A stretch of 64,000 bases of DNA. Source: Heliopora coerulea (taxonomy: Eukaryota > Cnidaria > Anthozoa > Scleralcyonacea > Helioporidae). The notes below the pieces were generated by a model. The model was not told the origin of the DNA. It was given only the letters and a program-made list of their open reading frames with translations, and searched no databases. The DNA lies in assembly GCA_030142905.1 (NCBI GenBank), contig JASJOG010000251.1:203501-267500 (forward strand), read 5' to 3'. Below are positions 34,118 to 45,909 of this stretch, piece by piece. Within the stretch, counting starts at the first letter, position 1. Each line of letters begins with the position of its first letter. Position numbers and translations under genes: made by a program.

Positions 34118-34356
34118 AATAGCATGGCATTCAGGTCGATTAGTGATTAAATGGACCTGAATGCCATGCTATTACTTTGTAATATCATAGCTGCCGAGAC
34201 AATAAAACGGTTTAGATCGGTTTAAATCATATAAGGTTATGCATATACACGAGGTACGATTAGAAACTAATCGTACCTAATGTTTTAATAATGAGGTAAA
34301 TTAGTCATTAATCGCACCTTATGAAACAAAGAATTTCGAGGTAGCTATGATATTAC
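34118..34356. mobile_element. Multi-hairpin MITE-like insertion
   Basis: A perfect 20-bp hairpin (34118-34137 with 34154-34173) is followed by a 178-bp unit whose ends are a 17-bp inverted repeat with one mismatch (34179-34195 with 34340-34356, GTAATATCATAGCT core). Inside are two more palindromes (GAGGTACGATTAG with CTAATCGTACCT, about 34250-34280, and a GGTAAATTAGTCATTAAT-like unit). The related spacers at 27830 and 55530 lack all of this, so it is an insertion. A 16-bp GCATGGCATTCAGGTC repeat makes the outer stem. Non-autonomous, family unknown. Confidence 0.7.
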
Positions 34357-37160
34357 GATACTTAAAGTTACAATATATAATGGGAAGGTTATGATTACGT
34401 CACGACCTGTCACAACTTTAACACAAATTCCTACAAAATAAACTTACACAAACAATGACAGAGATCTCTTTTCAGTTTCGTTGGGACTTATAACTGAAAG
34501 TCACAACTGACATCTCGCTTACAGATATATCTCAAAGTCTTCGACCGCATTCTCACCGAACAATTTCACCTTCTTAAACAGTTTCTCTATCCTGTTGTGT
34601 CTTTTTTCTACCAGTTTAAAATAAAGAACCGAATGAAACAGTACTGATGTAAAATAAGTCGTTTACAAGCACGGGATGGATCAGGGAAAGCACTGATATC
34701 AAACACCTTTGTGGATCTTCTATGAACCCAGCCACTCTCGGTTTCGTTTTGGACATATTTGGTCGATTTCGTGCATTGTTTGTGCTCTCAAGACTCTCGT
34801 AAGCGAAAAGCGTACGACCATCATGATGTCGAACGAAATCATCCCAAACAAATACGCCTTCCTCAAATTCTCGACGAAGCCCGAAAACACAAATCCCAAG
34901 CACGAAAGGCTTAATGAAAAAATGTGATTTGTAGTAGAAAACGGAGGGGGATGCTTTTCACGATTTTCTGTTTTCCTGTTTCCGCTGATGTCTTGATAAT
35001 ATAGAACTTAAGAAATGCCGCTTTCTGCGACGGTAACAACGGCCGGATGTCATTTTAACTTCCGGATGACGTTTTTCGTTTTCGTCACCCACCGTCGCGC
35101 TTCGGCGCCATAGTGAAAATAGAGATTTTGCCGTTGTTTCTTGATATCTATCTTTTAAATATCTATCTTTTAAACTCCAAAGAGTGTTCCTTGATGAGTT
35201 TGTTTTGTGTTTAGTATGTTCACTCCTTTTTTGTTAATTTGCTGGAGGAAAAAACTAAGATTTGTTCGTTAACTTTGTAAAACTGTGTTCGTATATTCAG
35301 TTGCTTGTAAACGTAATCGAACCACGATAGTAAACACAAAGATAAAATAGTTTTAACTAGGTTCTTCATTCGTTCTCTTATGTGGTCGGATAGTTTCCAA
35401 ACAACGAATTATTCAAAATTTCTATGTTTAGATCATGAAGAAGCCATTTCAAGCTCACGTTTATGATCAGTGGCGTAGGAACGAAGTGTGGGTTGGGAGG
35501 AGCGAAACCTTTCGGAGGTACCTTTGCACATTGAGAGGGCACACTCAAAATAGATAGCACTTGTCATACCAGTTCTTTTCACATGAGGTCTGCATTTTAT
35601 ACCTTTTGCTGTTCATTACCAGAAAATATACTATCATTAACGCCAGCCTCAAACCCATCAACGCAAAAACACATTCATTTTATTCAATCGACATTCACTA
35701 GCGTAGACACGCAACCATTTGCATCAAAGGCCGTACTCAGTAACTTTCACATTTGTATAACTGAAATTTTGATCCGATCGCAGCCATTATTAAGCACAAA
35801 AAGTCTACTTATGAATAATTTTAGTTATTTTTTGGGTTAATAAATTAACTTTATATTTTAATTTATAGATTCTAAGGTGTATATACTTATACATACGTAC
35901 ATCTTAAGGTATATAGTTACTTCTACTTTGTATTTTTATAAATAGTTAAAGTATACGACCCCACCAGCTTTGTTAATTACTTTATCGTGGTTAAATAAAG
36001 TTATTAAATTGAATTGAATTGATCACCATTCCCCAGTCCACTAGTTGTCTCTCGGTGGGCCTTTTTTTACGTACCTTCCCAGCGTGCTTTGTTGATAAAA
36101 AAAGCAATTTCTCACCTCCCTTTATCACTATGTCAAGGTCTCTCCTCACATACTCACCGTATCCAGAGAGTGAACTGTGTCACAACTACACACTACGGAT
36201 GGTAAAGCTGATTGGATGATACAACTGAACATGTTTGGGTTTGACATCTCACTCTCTCAAATAAAGTTCATTGGAAAGTGTTAATGACGTGTGACGACGT
36301 ACTGACATGACACCAGATAATATAGTATGTCTCAATACCTGTTTCAAGTTTCAACAAAATACATTCCTAGACCACTTTCGAACAAACGAATAATATGGTA
36401 TGGTAATGCTGTACTTTTGTAACCAAAACATTGCACCGTAAAGTTCATCAAGCTTAAAGAACTCTTGCCACAACCACAATTCACATTTACATTCCTCTGA
36501 TTGACTTCGCTGGCCAAATCACAGTCCTCGTCTGTCTTTCGTCAACAAAAAAAAAAAAGGAAACCCAAAAAAAACACGCAATCTGACCTACTGTTTTGTA
36601 ACAATTTTTCATGACAGTTTCTAACAATCTCTCGTGACATCTTCTCGTGACATCTTCTCGTGACATCTTCTATTTCTCGCAAGGTATGCACATTCTTCAT
36701 CTAGTTCCTCTACGAAAGCGGTTAACTACTCCTCCAACATAATTAGACCATCAATAAAAGTAAGACGTCAAGATGAAGCTGTGGTTAAAGTTAAAGCTGT
36801 TCAAGTGTTTTCGAGTTCATTTGTGACTCTCGACAAGAGCTTAAAACCTCCTTTACAGTGTAACTTTTGGGCACGGCACGGCAAATTAGCCATGCCTAGA
36901 CCTGCATACACAGAAGTGCTCGATACGGCTAAATTTTAAGACGTTCGCACCGTTTACACTGTGAAAATCAATCGTGCAGTGCCCAAAAATAGCGGCATCC
37001 GTAAGTTAATAAGTCTAATAAGTATGTTAACAGTGCAAACGGGTCTGAAATTGAACAATCATTGACTGAGTTCCGGATGTGTGCAAAACCTAGACATTCT
37101 CCTCCTCCTATCTTATTAAAAAATGCAGACTACTGTAGAGCATAAGAAATTTCAAAGCAG
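34357..37160. repeat. Array 5'-flank spacer, type II (upstream of gene 4)
   Basis: Shared with 50386-53060 over about 2.7 kb. It contains the 72-codon frame (34709-34927), a block ending in ATTAAATTGAATTGAATTGA (about 36010) that looks like the 3' tail of an old retroelement, and triplicate GTGACATCTTCTC repeats (36630-36665). No supported gene. Confidence 0.8.
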
Positions 37161-37354
37161 ACAACAAGTGCTTGGGACCGTGCCACTTTATTTATATTCA
37201 ACGCAACAAGAAAATCAACCAACACCCCTTTCTTTTGATGTCTAGCTTCTCTCACATCGGAGTAATTCGATCTGCCCAAAAAAAGGCGTCAACAGCCGAG
37301 GGGAGGAACGAAACATGATATCGTTACAATATCTTAGCATTTGTACTTATTACG

Positions 37355-37415
37355 TTCAATCTTTCCACATCTTCTGAAGCCAAGTCAGTTCAATTGACGT
37401 TTTCTTGTGGTTAAA
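37355..37415 (+). promoter_or_regulatory. Conserved 5' leader, type A, of gene 4
   Basis: Matches the leader of copy 2 (17817-17878) nearly base for base (CATCTTCTGAAGCCAAG, then AGTTCAATTGACGTTTTC), although the sequence further upstream differs. Confidence 0.5.
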
Positions 37416-39122
37416 ATGGATCCTATAGCGTTTTCTATAGCGTCTTCTATGGTGATCAAAGTTCTAAACGTCAGTTTTGAGCTCCTTTGCAACAAATTTC
37501 GCAACCATACTGCTGGTAAACTGAAAGGAGACGTGACGGACGAGAAATGTCCACAGTTGATCGTAAGTGAACTGGATGATATCAAAACCAAACTTGATGG
37601 TCTGGCCCGTAAAGATCTTCTGGCTAGCATCAGTTTCCTCAAGGAAGGAGTGTGTCTACTTAACCAATCTCTCGATACGGCCAGAGATCATGGGGCTCTA
37701 CCATTTGCACAAGAACATAAAAAAGATGTAGCTGAAGCCAAAGGATTAACGATGGTGGAGGCCAGTGACTCGAACGACGGTAGAAATTCCGTTTTCACAG
37801 AAGCTTTAGCACTTCCAGAAGCAATAAAACGATTCCGTATCACCTCACCGAAGAGTCTTACGTCTGCTCTATCATCATTTAAAGCCGCAAGAGAGGAAGC
37901 CACAAGAGCCTTCAGTAATGAAACACTGAGCACAGAGGACAGAATATTGGCCGCAAAACTTCGAGTGATAAGCCGAATTCTTGAAAGTCTCGACGACCCA
38001 GATGCTGCAGCTGTTGCTTGTAAGGTCTACCTTGAGGAACTTCATGATATGCCAGCCGTTAAGAAAATCTTTGCTGTTCAGTTCAAAGCTAGAGTGAAAT
38101 CGCACTTTTATAAAAGGTGGCGGGCTGAGAACGTGAAGTCTGTGTTTTTGATTAATTTCGTATTGTACAATTTCCTCAAAAAGTTTACTACCAACGCAGC
38201 GTATCTAGATCTCTTCAACTGGCCACAAATAGATCATAAGGAAATCAGTATGCACCCAATGCTATTAACTGCTGAAAATGACATAATAAAGGAAATGGAG
38301 AAGTCTGGAGTAGAGGCACCTAATGTAATTTCAATTGCACGCTCAAGCTTTTCTTATGTTTTTGCCATAAATATCAAAAAAGGAAAGATTATTGCATGGG
38401 AAAATCCCTCTGTCGTTCTTATCAACAGTAAAGGTGATGTCCAGGACTTTTGTCGTCTTCCAAAGGAGGACACAGAAGCAAGTGGTTTTGACGTGTGCGC
38501 AATGGCCATCGACGGGGAAGATAATGTGTACATCGTTACAATGTCTAAACAAACTCACAATAGTTACTGTTATAAATTATTTGTCTATGATACGAATGGT
38601 AAGATTAAACAACAATCGCCATTGGAATTTCTTAATGGTTCATATATTCATCAAGGAAGTTTTAATGTAGCCGTAAACAAAGACAAAAATATTATTATCT
38701 CCTGCAAAGTGTTAGATGAACGTCGTATTTTTGTTTGTGACAACAGTGGCCAACTAAAATACACCTTTCCTGTGGAGTACTGGATTGAGTACTTGAGTAT
38801 TTCTCACAAGAACGAAATAATTACAGCAAAATATGAAGGAGATACTGTTTATATCTACACAGAAGAAGGAGAGTTAAAACAAACATTTAAAGTACCTGAA
38901 GGTCACAAAGTACTGGGGGGTGTGGCATTTGATCACATCAATGAAAAAATTATTGTTTGTACCTGGTACGACAAAATGGAAGGTTATTGTTTGTTAAATT
39001 ACTCTGATATTGATAAAAACCCACAAATATCATCTTTACATTCTCTATCTAATCCAACTATTATCTCTCATCCAAATGGTCCAGTCGCTTTAGTTCATGA
39101 CAGTGGCATAATTTTCATTTAA
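37416..39122 (+). CDS. Helical-domain/NHL-like beta-propeller protein, copy 4 (568 aa)
   Basis: Intact. The start is taken at ATG 37416 (MDPIAFSIASS); the nearest alternative, ATG 37449 (MVIKVLNVSF), is the position that aligns with the start of the other copies, so 11 residues may be an N-terminal extension. It has KCPQLIVSELDDIK, ARKDLLASISFLKEGV, a variable middle, NETLSTEDRIL, YLEELHDMPAVKKIF, a hydrophobic stretch (VFLINFVLYNFL), then LFNWP. The propeller repeats are complete (AMAIDGEDNVYIVT, VAVNKDKNIIIS, LSISHKNEIITA, VYIYTEEGELKQ, VAFDHINEKIIV, ending IIFI). It is very close to copy 2 through most of its length. Confidence 0.9.
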   Translation: MDPIAFSIASSMVIKVLNVSFELLCNKFRNHTAGKLKGDVTDEKCPQLIVSELDDIKTKLDGLARKDLLASISFLKEGVCLLNQSLDTARDHGALPFAQEHKKDVAEAKGLTMVEASDSNDGRNSVFTEALALPEAIKRFRITSPKSLTSALSSFKAAREEATRAFSNETLSTEDRILAAKLRVISRILESLDDPDAAAVACKVYLEELHDMPAVKKIFAVQFKARVKSHFYKRWRAENVKSVFLINFVLYNFLKKFTTNAAYLDLFNWPQIDHKEISMHPMLLTAENDIIKEMEKSGVEAPNVISIARSSFSYVFAINIKKGKIIAWENPSVVLINSKGDVQDFCRLPKEDTEASGFDVCAMAIDGEDNVYIVTMSKQTHNSYCYKLFVYDTNGKIKQQSPLEFLNGSYIHQGSFNVAVNKDKNIIISCKVLDERRIFVCDNSGQLKYTFPVEYWIEYLSISHKNEIITAKYEGDTVYIYTEEGELKQTFKVPEGHKVLGGVAFDHINEKIIVCTWYDKMEGYCLLNYSDIDKNPQISSLHSLSNPTIISHPNGPVALVHDSGIIFI

Positions 39123-39957
39123 CTTAAATATATAAGATCAAAATGGAAACTTTTGAACCAAACAATCCGTTAATTTTTCACTATGGCATGAAGCAACCGG
39201 CACCAAAACCTCCATGTTTAAAAAGCCCTTGTAGAATATAATCTCGGAGGAGCTCTTTAAAGTTAGGGTTATATGGCTTTTTAAAAAGAAGCACAGATAG
39301 GGGATGCGGTTATATTTAATATAAGATTTGTAGGTGCAATAATTTGGATTTTAATTAGTGAACAAACAAAAAACGTAAGAGATTTCTGTTTGAAGTAGAA
39401 CTGAAGAACGGTATATTCCAGCAGTACATAAATATTGATTCTAATTGAGTCATTGTTATTTTTTTCTTTTTCTTTTATCCTTCAATTATTCTCAACTATT
39501 CTTATTTTTTGAACTCTCTATCGTATATTTTTTCACTGATGTTGTACAATCAACTCTTCTATATTTTAATTATCTCTTACATTTAATTATGTATAGTATG
39601 TAGTCTATATATTGATAACTCTTTATCTACTATTTAAATAATTATTCTAACCAGCTAACTGTCTAGCTTAGCCTTATGGTTATTACAGTTGAATAACACA
39701 AAATGGAATGAAACGAACAGTTTTAAAGATAAGGAAAACAAATGTAAATATACTACATTTTTTAATGTCTCCTAATAAATCATTATTCCACCAAATAGTC
39801 TTTTTAATGTCCTAACACATTACGTTCCAATAATGCTCTCAGACATTACGCTTTTTGAAATCTTTTCCTTGCTCTTATCTCTTATCTTCTCTAATCTTTT
39901 CTAACCTTTTCTCCAACCTTTGTCATTTACTCCGAAAATTTGTAGACTATTTCTGTA
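39123..39957. repeat. 3'-flank spacer of the array, copy after gene 4, truncated
   Basis: Follows the 32352 copy closely until AATTTGTAGACTATTTCTG (39957), where unrelated transposon DNA takes over. The remainder of the spacer is absent and the array resumes directly with the leader of gene 5 near 47549. Confidence 0.8.
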
Positions 39958-40310
39958 TGGATGTGTGGTGTATCGGTGAGGGATAGAATGCCGAATGCAG
40001 AGTTGAGGGAAAGAATGGGGATTGAGTCAGTGTCTGACGCCGTGAAACGGAATAGGTTAATATGGTTGGGACATGTGCTGCAGAAGGATAATGATGATTG
40101 GGTGAAAAAGATCGTGTCGTTTGAGGTGGAAGGTAAGAGAGGACGGGGAATGCCGAGGATGACATGGAGCTAGGTGGTGGAAAGGGACGTGAGAGAGTGT
40201 GGGTTGAAAAGGGAAGATGCAAAGGATAGAGAGAGTTGGAGGAGGCTGCTGTGTAGAGCCGCCGGCCAACACTTGCGTAAGCAGGGAAGACGGTTGTAAA
40301 ACGACTATTT
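39958..40310 (+). mobile_element. Non-LTR retrotransposon fragment, C-terminal end
   Basis: Reads VSDAVKRNRLIWLGHVLQKD, then GKRGRGMPRMTWS, a TAG stop at about 40171, and DVRECGLKREDAKDRESWR in the same frame. This block ends the reverse-transcriptase polyprotein of many non-LTR elements (WLGHVLRKDDD-type ending). The rest of the element is absent. Class not determined. Confidence 0.65.
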
Positions 40311-40526
40311 ACAGTTGTAACAATTTAATGCCTGGGAGTGCTTATGCCTTAACCATTGAAAGTTTGTGGTGTAGTGTGGGATGGGTTTTTCTGTCTCCAG
40401 TTGTATATAAATTATCTATGCTATCTATCACTGTAAACTTCCCAGTCTGGTCTTCCAACAGTAGAATACGACGTGTCTTTTGTATTTAGATGATTATATA
40501 AATTTAGATATTTCCCTTTCACAAAG

Positions 40527-42557
40527 TTAAAATTCTACAACAAATTTAAAATTCAATCTTGGAACATCAAGTAGGTGGTGTGGTGTCAGTTGAGATAAAG
40601 TGCACTTAGGGTGATATTTGCCATTATTCTTCACAAGGTGTACACAACAAGTTAGACTTCCACTAATTTTGCATTCAACAGTGCATGTTTTTATTGTGTG
40701 CCCTATATTGTCACAATTAGAGCAAGTATACTTCTTCTTAGCCCTAGCACAACCAGCTTCCTCCAAGTACTGTAGTCTGCTCTTTTTAAGGAAAATCTGT
40801 TCAAGTGCAGAAACACACCTGTGGTTACTAGACATGAAGAAAATCTTAGAAGTAACATCATTAAATTTCTCTGTTCCCTGTTGTGTGAAATATTCAAGGT
40901 TTGTGTACAAGCTAAGAAACTCAGGTACATGTGCATAAAGTGCATGCATGTATGGTGTGACACCTTTGGTCTGGTAGACAGCTGGAAATTTTTCTAGCCA
41001 GGAAGTAACTTTGTCCTTAAAACATCCCACATCTTCAGGTTTGAAATCATGTTTCAGGTCCTGTGTAATATTCCAAAAATGATCCTAAATTTTCTGGATT
41101 TTGTCTTGGTTTCCTGAATTTGGCGACAATGAGGAAATCTGTATATTTTGAAACAGCTTTACCTTCTCTGGCCCTGTTAAATCTCTATACTCTAGCTGTT
41201 TGCTTTCTTTTCCAACATACGAATGAAATGGAATACCTGGATCTTGCAGGTATGTCTCGTATTTACTTCTGTTGAAGCCATCTGAAAATTTATTTTTCTT
41301 TTCAATTGCATCATTATATTTAAGTTCCCTTATTAAAAGTGCAATTAAGTTATCTGAAACTCTTAGGAAAAGTTGAAGGGTATCAATAACTGCATGACAA
41401 TTAAATTTGCTAGACCTATCATATTTCATTATTTCATCCAATGTATGTGCTCCATTGTCTGGATCTAAAATTGAACAGTGCTTTTTGGTATCACATCTGT
41501 CTAGGTGAGCATACCTGCATCATATACACACATGATCAGCATTGGCAGCCCCGATTCCACACACACAAGGCAATGTGTCTCCCTCTTGGATGACTCCACT
41601 GGCTTTTAATCTTTTAAAATGTTCAATGATGCTTTCCTTGAAACTGATTTGAAACCCTTCTGCCTCCTTAGGAGTTGGCTTTATCTTTCACTTCTGGTTC
41701 AATTTTTTCACATGTTTTGTAATTTTGTTTAGACATGGTGGATCATCTGATTTCATGGATGTTTCACGCCATGCCCCATTTGATATACTAAATTTATCTT
41801 TAAGGTATAACCACATATTCATGCTATCCACCTCAGTTTCATTAATTTTTTCCTCATCAGTTTCAGTTAATAGCAATTCATCGTTCTCCATAAAAGTAAA
41901 ACTAGCAACTACTCCAGTACCATGGTTGTAAAGCTCAATTCTTGATGGTACAAAACTGTAGTACCCAAGAAATGACAATGCTGTCTGACACTGTTCTTTC
42001 AGCTGCTTACGCACTCGTGGCTGATGCTGCCTGGAGTATTCAGTGAATTTCTTCATTTTATCTGAGCCCCTAGACTTCTTTTTGCTGCTCAGTTTGGCTA
42101 CCTTGTTTAAAGGCTTTTTGAATTTCTGCTTGTACATCTTTTTATTACTCTCAAATGTATTTGTTACAGTCTTATGCTGTTCTTCCGTCCTCATTCTTTT
42201 GGAGGACTCTTCTTCCAAGGATTGCTCCAGCATTCTTTTTTCCCCTTTTAGTTTCTTGTTTTCATTCTCAAGATGTACCACTTCTAATTCATTGTAAAAT
42301 ATTGTGAATCTGTATATTGGACCTACCTCCCACACGTTCACCAGCCTTTTAACTGAGTTCCCTCCTGATTTTGATGCACGTTTGAAAGCAAAATAAAGGG
42401 AATGTATCTTCTTCTTAAACACATTTAATATCCGACAGCTAATGATAACACCACGTGTTTCTGACTTTAGCAGTGTGTCGTCAACAACAGCAGCTAACCA
42501 CGATTCGTAGGTCTCCCCGTCATCTCGTTTCCTCTCTTTGGACAGTGTATAAATCAA
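40527..42557 (-). pseudogene. Transposase-like gene, one frame of 677 codons with three in-frame stops
   Basis: From ATG 42557 down to 40527 a single minus-strand frame can be followed, broken only by stops at 41690 (TGA), about 41523 (TGA, in HVCI-stop-CRYAHLD, probably a former Trp) and 41087 (TAG). The N-terminal third has a Lys/Glu-rich coiled coil (ENENKKLKGEKRMLEQ). The middle has CGIGAANADHVC and DTLQLFLRVSDNLIALLI. The C-terminal third has VYQTKGVTPYMHALYAH, LEYFTQQGTEKFNDVTS and a CCHC knuckle (CSNCDNIGHTIKTC). I know similar proteins as repetitive, uncharacterised, transposase-like genes in cnidarians; I cannot name the superfamily. No terminal repeats were located. Confidence 0.65.
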
Positions 42558-43289
42558 TAAACAAGAGTATAGAGATATAAAGTAAGAAATTGTTAGTATT
42601 AATTTGATATATGCAGTACAATTTGCAAGCTATGTATCTGAAAGAAGTCAAACAAATAAAAAATATAAATATGAAGAAATATTTTACAATTTCCTTACTT
42701 GCTTAAGTCGTGAGTAAACGAAGGAGCTGAGCCAAAGAAAGTTCTTTGTTCGCAATCATCGCGAACTGCCGTGACTGAATGAATTAATGAGGTAAACAAT
42801 ACCAAAATGGAGAGAAAGATGCGCAAATGATGAAGATACAGACCCATCAGTCCGAGCTTAATTCTCGATAAACATGTACGAATTTGGTACGAAAATGCGC
42901 GCCAAATAATGTACTTTTCACATTTAGAGGTACCTAGACGTCACAATGACGTTTAGGTACGCTACTTCCAGTTTTCTTCGGCACTTCCGCTCTGCGAGGC
43001 CATTCAGGGGTGATTTTCTATTCTAGCGGCGTACTTATAACCCCCAAAATCTGAGTCTAAAATTCGATAAATATCGATCAAAATGGCTGTAGTAGATGTT
43101 CCATGTATCCAATTTTCACATTCCGTAGATACCTAAACCATATTTTTAACGTGCGATGCGCACGAACGAGATAACAAATTTTGCGCAAAATTATATAGCG
43201 ACACACACCTGGGGGCATCGTCGCCAGTAACACGATATGACTTTTTGTTAACAAGGAGTTTGATATGTCCTACAGTCCTAGTATTTGTA
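42558..43289. other. Upstream region of the transposase-like gene
   Basis: No open frame. It contains a small imperfect hairpin, GGTACCTAGACGTCA with TGACGTTTAGGTAC (42930-42961). Confidence 0.4.
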
Positions 43290-44269
43290 CAGTGGAACCT
43301 GTATATAACGGTCCTGTATTAAGCGGCCACCCTCTATTAAGCGGTCAGTTTTCAAAGTCCCGAATTTTGGCCCATACACATGCTGTAATTGTTACCTCTA
43401 TTAAGCGGCCAACTCTAATAAGCGGCCGCGGCCACCCTTAAGCCGTCCCATGTTTATTTTTATTTGTTCTTTTTACCTATATTAAGCGGGCACCCTTAAG
43501 CGGAAACCCAAAGCCACATGTCTGTTCATGCAGTATTCTCTTGTGTCTGATTGTGATTAAGAAGCGATCCGTCATCATTACAGAAATGACAATGCCAGTG
43601 CTTATAATTAACCGTTCATTATGGTCAATTTTTTTCCAGATGTCAGCAATGAGCTGCAGTACAAAATCACGAGATGCAAAAAATTTTGTTTCAAATCTGC
43701 TTCCCTCTAGCTCTACTTGAAATTACTTTTTTAGATAGCTTGTTCTTGAGCAGTGTGATTGTGAAGAAATGGGTTCCAAACGTACACTTATACGAGATTT
43801 CCAGGTCATAAACTCCACCACTTTCAAAGCGCTTGCTCTTTACTGTGACTTTTCCGTTGCTTGTTGGTTTGAATTTTATTTCCAACAACGCTACTTTAGT
43901 AAAATTTCCGTTTTATCTCCACGTTGATCGTAAGAACTATGAAATGACGGAATGAGATGTATGTCGTGAACTGTAAGTCAGAAATACTGCATAGTAGAGC
44001 AAAAGACAATTGATTGTACCTTTTCATAACTTTACGTTTATTGCACCGCTACATTTGCAAGTTAGCAAGTTTGTTGAAAGTAAAAATCGCCTCAAAGAGC
44101 GTTGATTTTCTTATTGTTTGTTTGAATGCAGTGTCGTATGACACGCTATTGAAACTGACATTTGACCACGCCCAGCGAGTATTTTTAGTGACCCTGTATT
44201 AAGCGGCCACCTGCATTAAGCGGCCAGTTTCTGAAGTCCGAGGGTGGCCGTTATATACAGGTTCTACTG
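43290..44269. mobile_element. pogo/Tigger-like element, non-autonomous (980 bp)
   Basis: Inverted ends, CAGTGGAACCTGTATATAAC at 43290 and its near-perfect complement ending at 44269, with TA duplicated at 43288-43289 and 44270-44271. Sub-terminal repeats of the TTAAGCGGCCAC motif occur at both ends. The only internal frame (43691-43888, minus) has no recognised domain. CAGT ends with TA duplication are typical of the Tc1/mariner pogo branch. Confidence 0.85.
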
Positions 44270-44916
44270 TATTTATTCACCTTATTCCAAAATGGCGCCC
44301 GCAAACATGAAAACGAGGCCGAGGGGGCCAGATTGCGCAAAATTACTATAAATTGTATTACGCGAAGACGCTATTTTTCCAAATTTTGCTTATTTTGTGA
44401 CGGAATGGAGATTTCATTAGGATATTGACAATGCTAAGCAAGTAAAGAAGATATCTAGTGAAAAATTCCTACTGTTCGACGTCCTGCTGGGTTATTATTG
44501 CGATACAGTGGAACCCCGCCTTACGGCCACCTCGTTAATACTGCCATCTCGATATTATGGTCACTTTTTTTTGTCCCGGCAAAACGTCATTGCATTTCCC
44601 AATAAAGATACCTCGTTAATACGGTCACCTCGTTAATACGGCCAACGGCCACATTGTAATGTTCCAAAGTTAAGAAATAACCCCGTTAATACGGTCACTC
44701 TAAAAGTGTCGACAGATGGAAATATAATTTGAGATACTATTAGTGGGCGTACATACAAATATTGTGTTTGTGCTTGTGTTGTTGTTATAACATCAAAGGC
44801 ATGGATTCATTTTAGTTTTAGTACAATATGGTATTTGAATTTTGAATCTTAACAATATGCGCTATAGTTAAATGCGCAAAGCATTAAAGCAATAGAAAAA
44901 ATATGGAGCTTTTAAT

Positions 44917-45390
44917 TTAACGACGTTTATTAGCTTTTCTGCTTCTACACTTTTCTTCCTGCTCCGCGTGTCTTTTTTCAGCTTCATTTCTTAGAGATAA
45001 ATTATGTTCAATGTACAAAAGTTTCTGTAGTAAGTCGACATATTTTTTTCTGTCCCTGAAATTTGTAGACACAGGGGACTTCCATACCATATCCACCTCC
45101 TCGATTAACAGCTTTTCCAACTACCTCAACCCCAGCTTTACTGCTCGTTTTTGGTAGAAAATGCTTCACAATGCCTGTCCCTTGTTTTGTGTTAGCTAAG
45201 GGCAATTTGGTATATGGCCAACCACCCTCCCGTCTCTAACTACCTCAATAGCATTCTTGTCGTGCTCATTATTTGGGTCATTCCTCAAGTTCAAGACTTC
45301 CTCATTCGTGATCTGGCAGTAATCCTTGTACGCATGATACCCCCGAATCCATGATGGAACTTCGATTTCGACTGGACTTAAATCCGACAT
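44917..45390 (-). pseudogene. HIRAN-like domain gene inside the pogo-like element, two frameshifts
   Basis: From ATG 45390 it reads VEIEVPSWIRGYHAYKDYC, LNLRNDPNNEHDKNAIEVV and VVGHIPNCP, the pattern of HIRAN-type DNA-end-binding domains (PNNEHDKNAI, VGHIP). It shifts frame near 45205 to continue with VNRGGGYGMEVPCVYKFQG, and again near 45050, ending with FRDRKKYVDLLQKLL and a basic tail. HIRAN-like single-domain genes are numerous in cnidarians. Here the gene lies within the element's ends, so it looks like element cargo rather than a host gene. It is broken in this copy. Confidence 0.65.
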
Positions 45391-45636
45391 AATACGAGAA
45401 ACAAGAACACGTTTTTTTCAACAGCTCAATGAGTTGATCATACAGTATAGCAAACAGCTTATCAGATGTCTCTTTGTGAATGTGGGAAGTGTAAGACAAA
45501 GAATCGTCAAAAATTTGTCGGTTTCTATGGCAGAAAATGTGAGAAAGTCGTGAGCAAGGTGTATGGTTTCAATATTTCACCGCTTGGAGAGTAGACTTTC
45601 TATTCACTCAAATCGACTGAGAAAGTTTAATTTGTC

Positions 45637-45909
45637 ATGTCAGGCAAACTTAGACGGCAAGAACTTGACTTGAAAACGCGATATGAAGTGATTACGTTTA
45701 GCGATGCAAATCCTCAGATAAGTACAAGAAAATTGGCTGGAAAGTTTAGTTGTGGAAGTACTCAAATTCAATGTATTCTACACAAGAATGATGAGATCAT
45801 AGCAGCTTTCGAGGCTAATGCCAGCAGCGACACAAAAAGATGGAGAAGGGGCAAGTTTTTCTTTAAACGAGGCTTTCTTGCCGTCTCCAACAAGGTTTTG
45901 ATGACGTAA
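45637..45909 (+). pseudogene. pogo/Tigger transposase N-terminus (CENP-B-like HTH), truncated
   Basis: MSGKLRRQELDLKTRYEVI, then STRKLAGKFSCGSTQIQ and ILHKNDEIIAAFE, match the N-terminal helix-turn-helix of CENP-B/Tigger/pogo transposases (helix, turn, helix with an S-R-KLA-KF core). After about 70 residues the similarity ends and the frame stops at 45909. The DDE catalytic part is absent. Confidence 0.75.

Noticed and set aside
41725..42297. Plus-strand frames rich in Ser/Phe/Leu
   Set aside because: Antisense of the Lys/Glu-rich coiled coil of the transposase-like gene; no features of their own.
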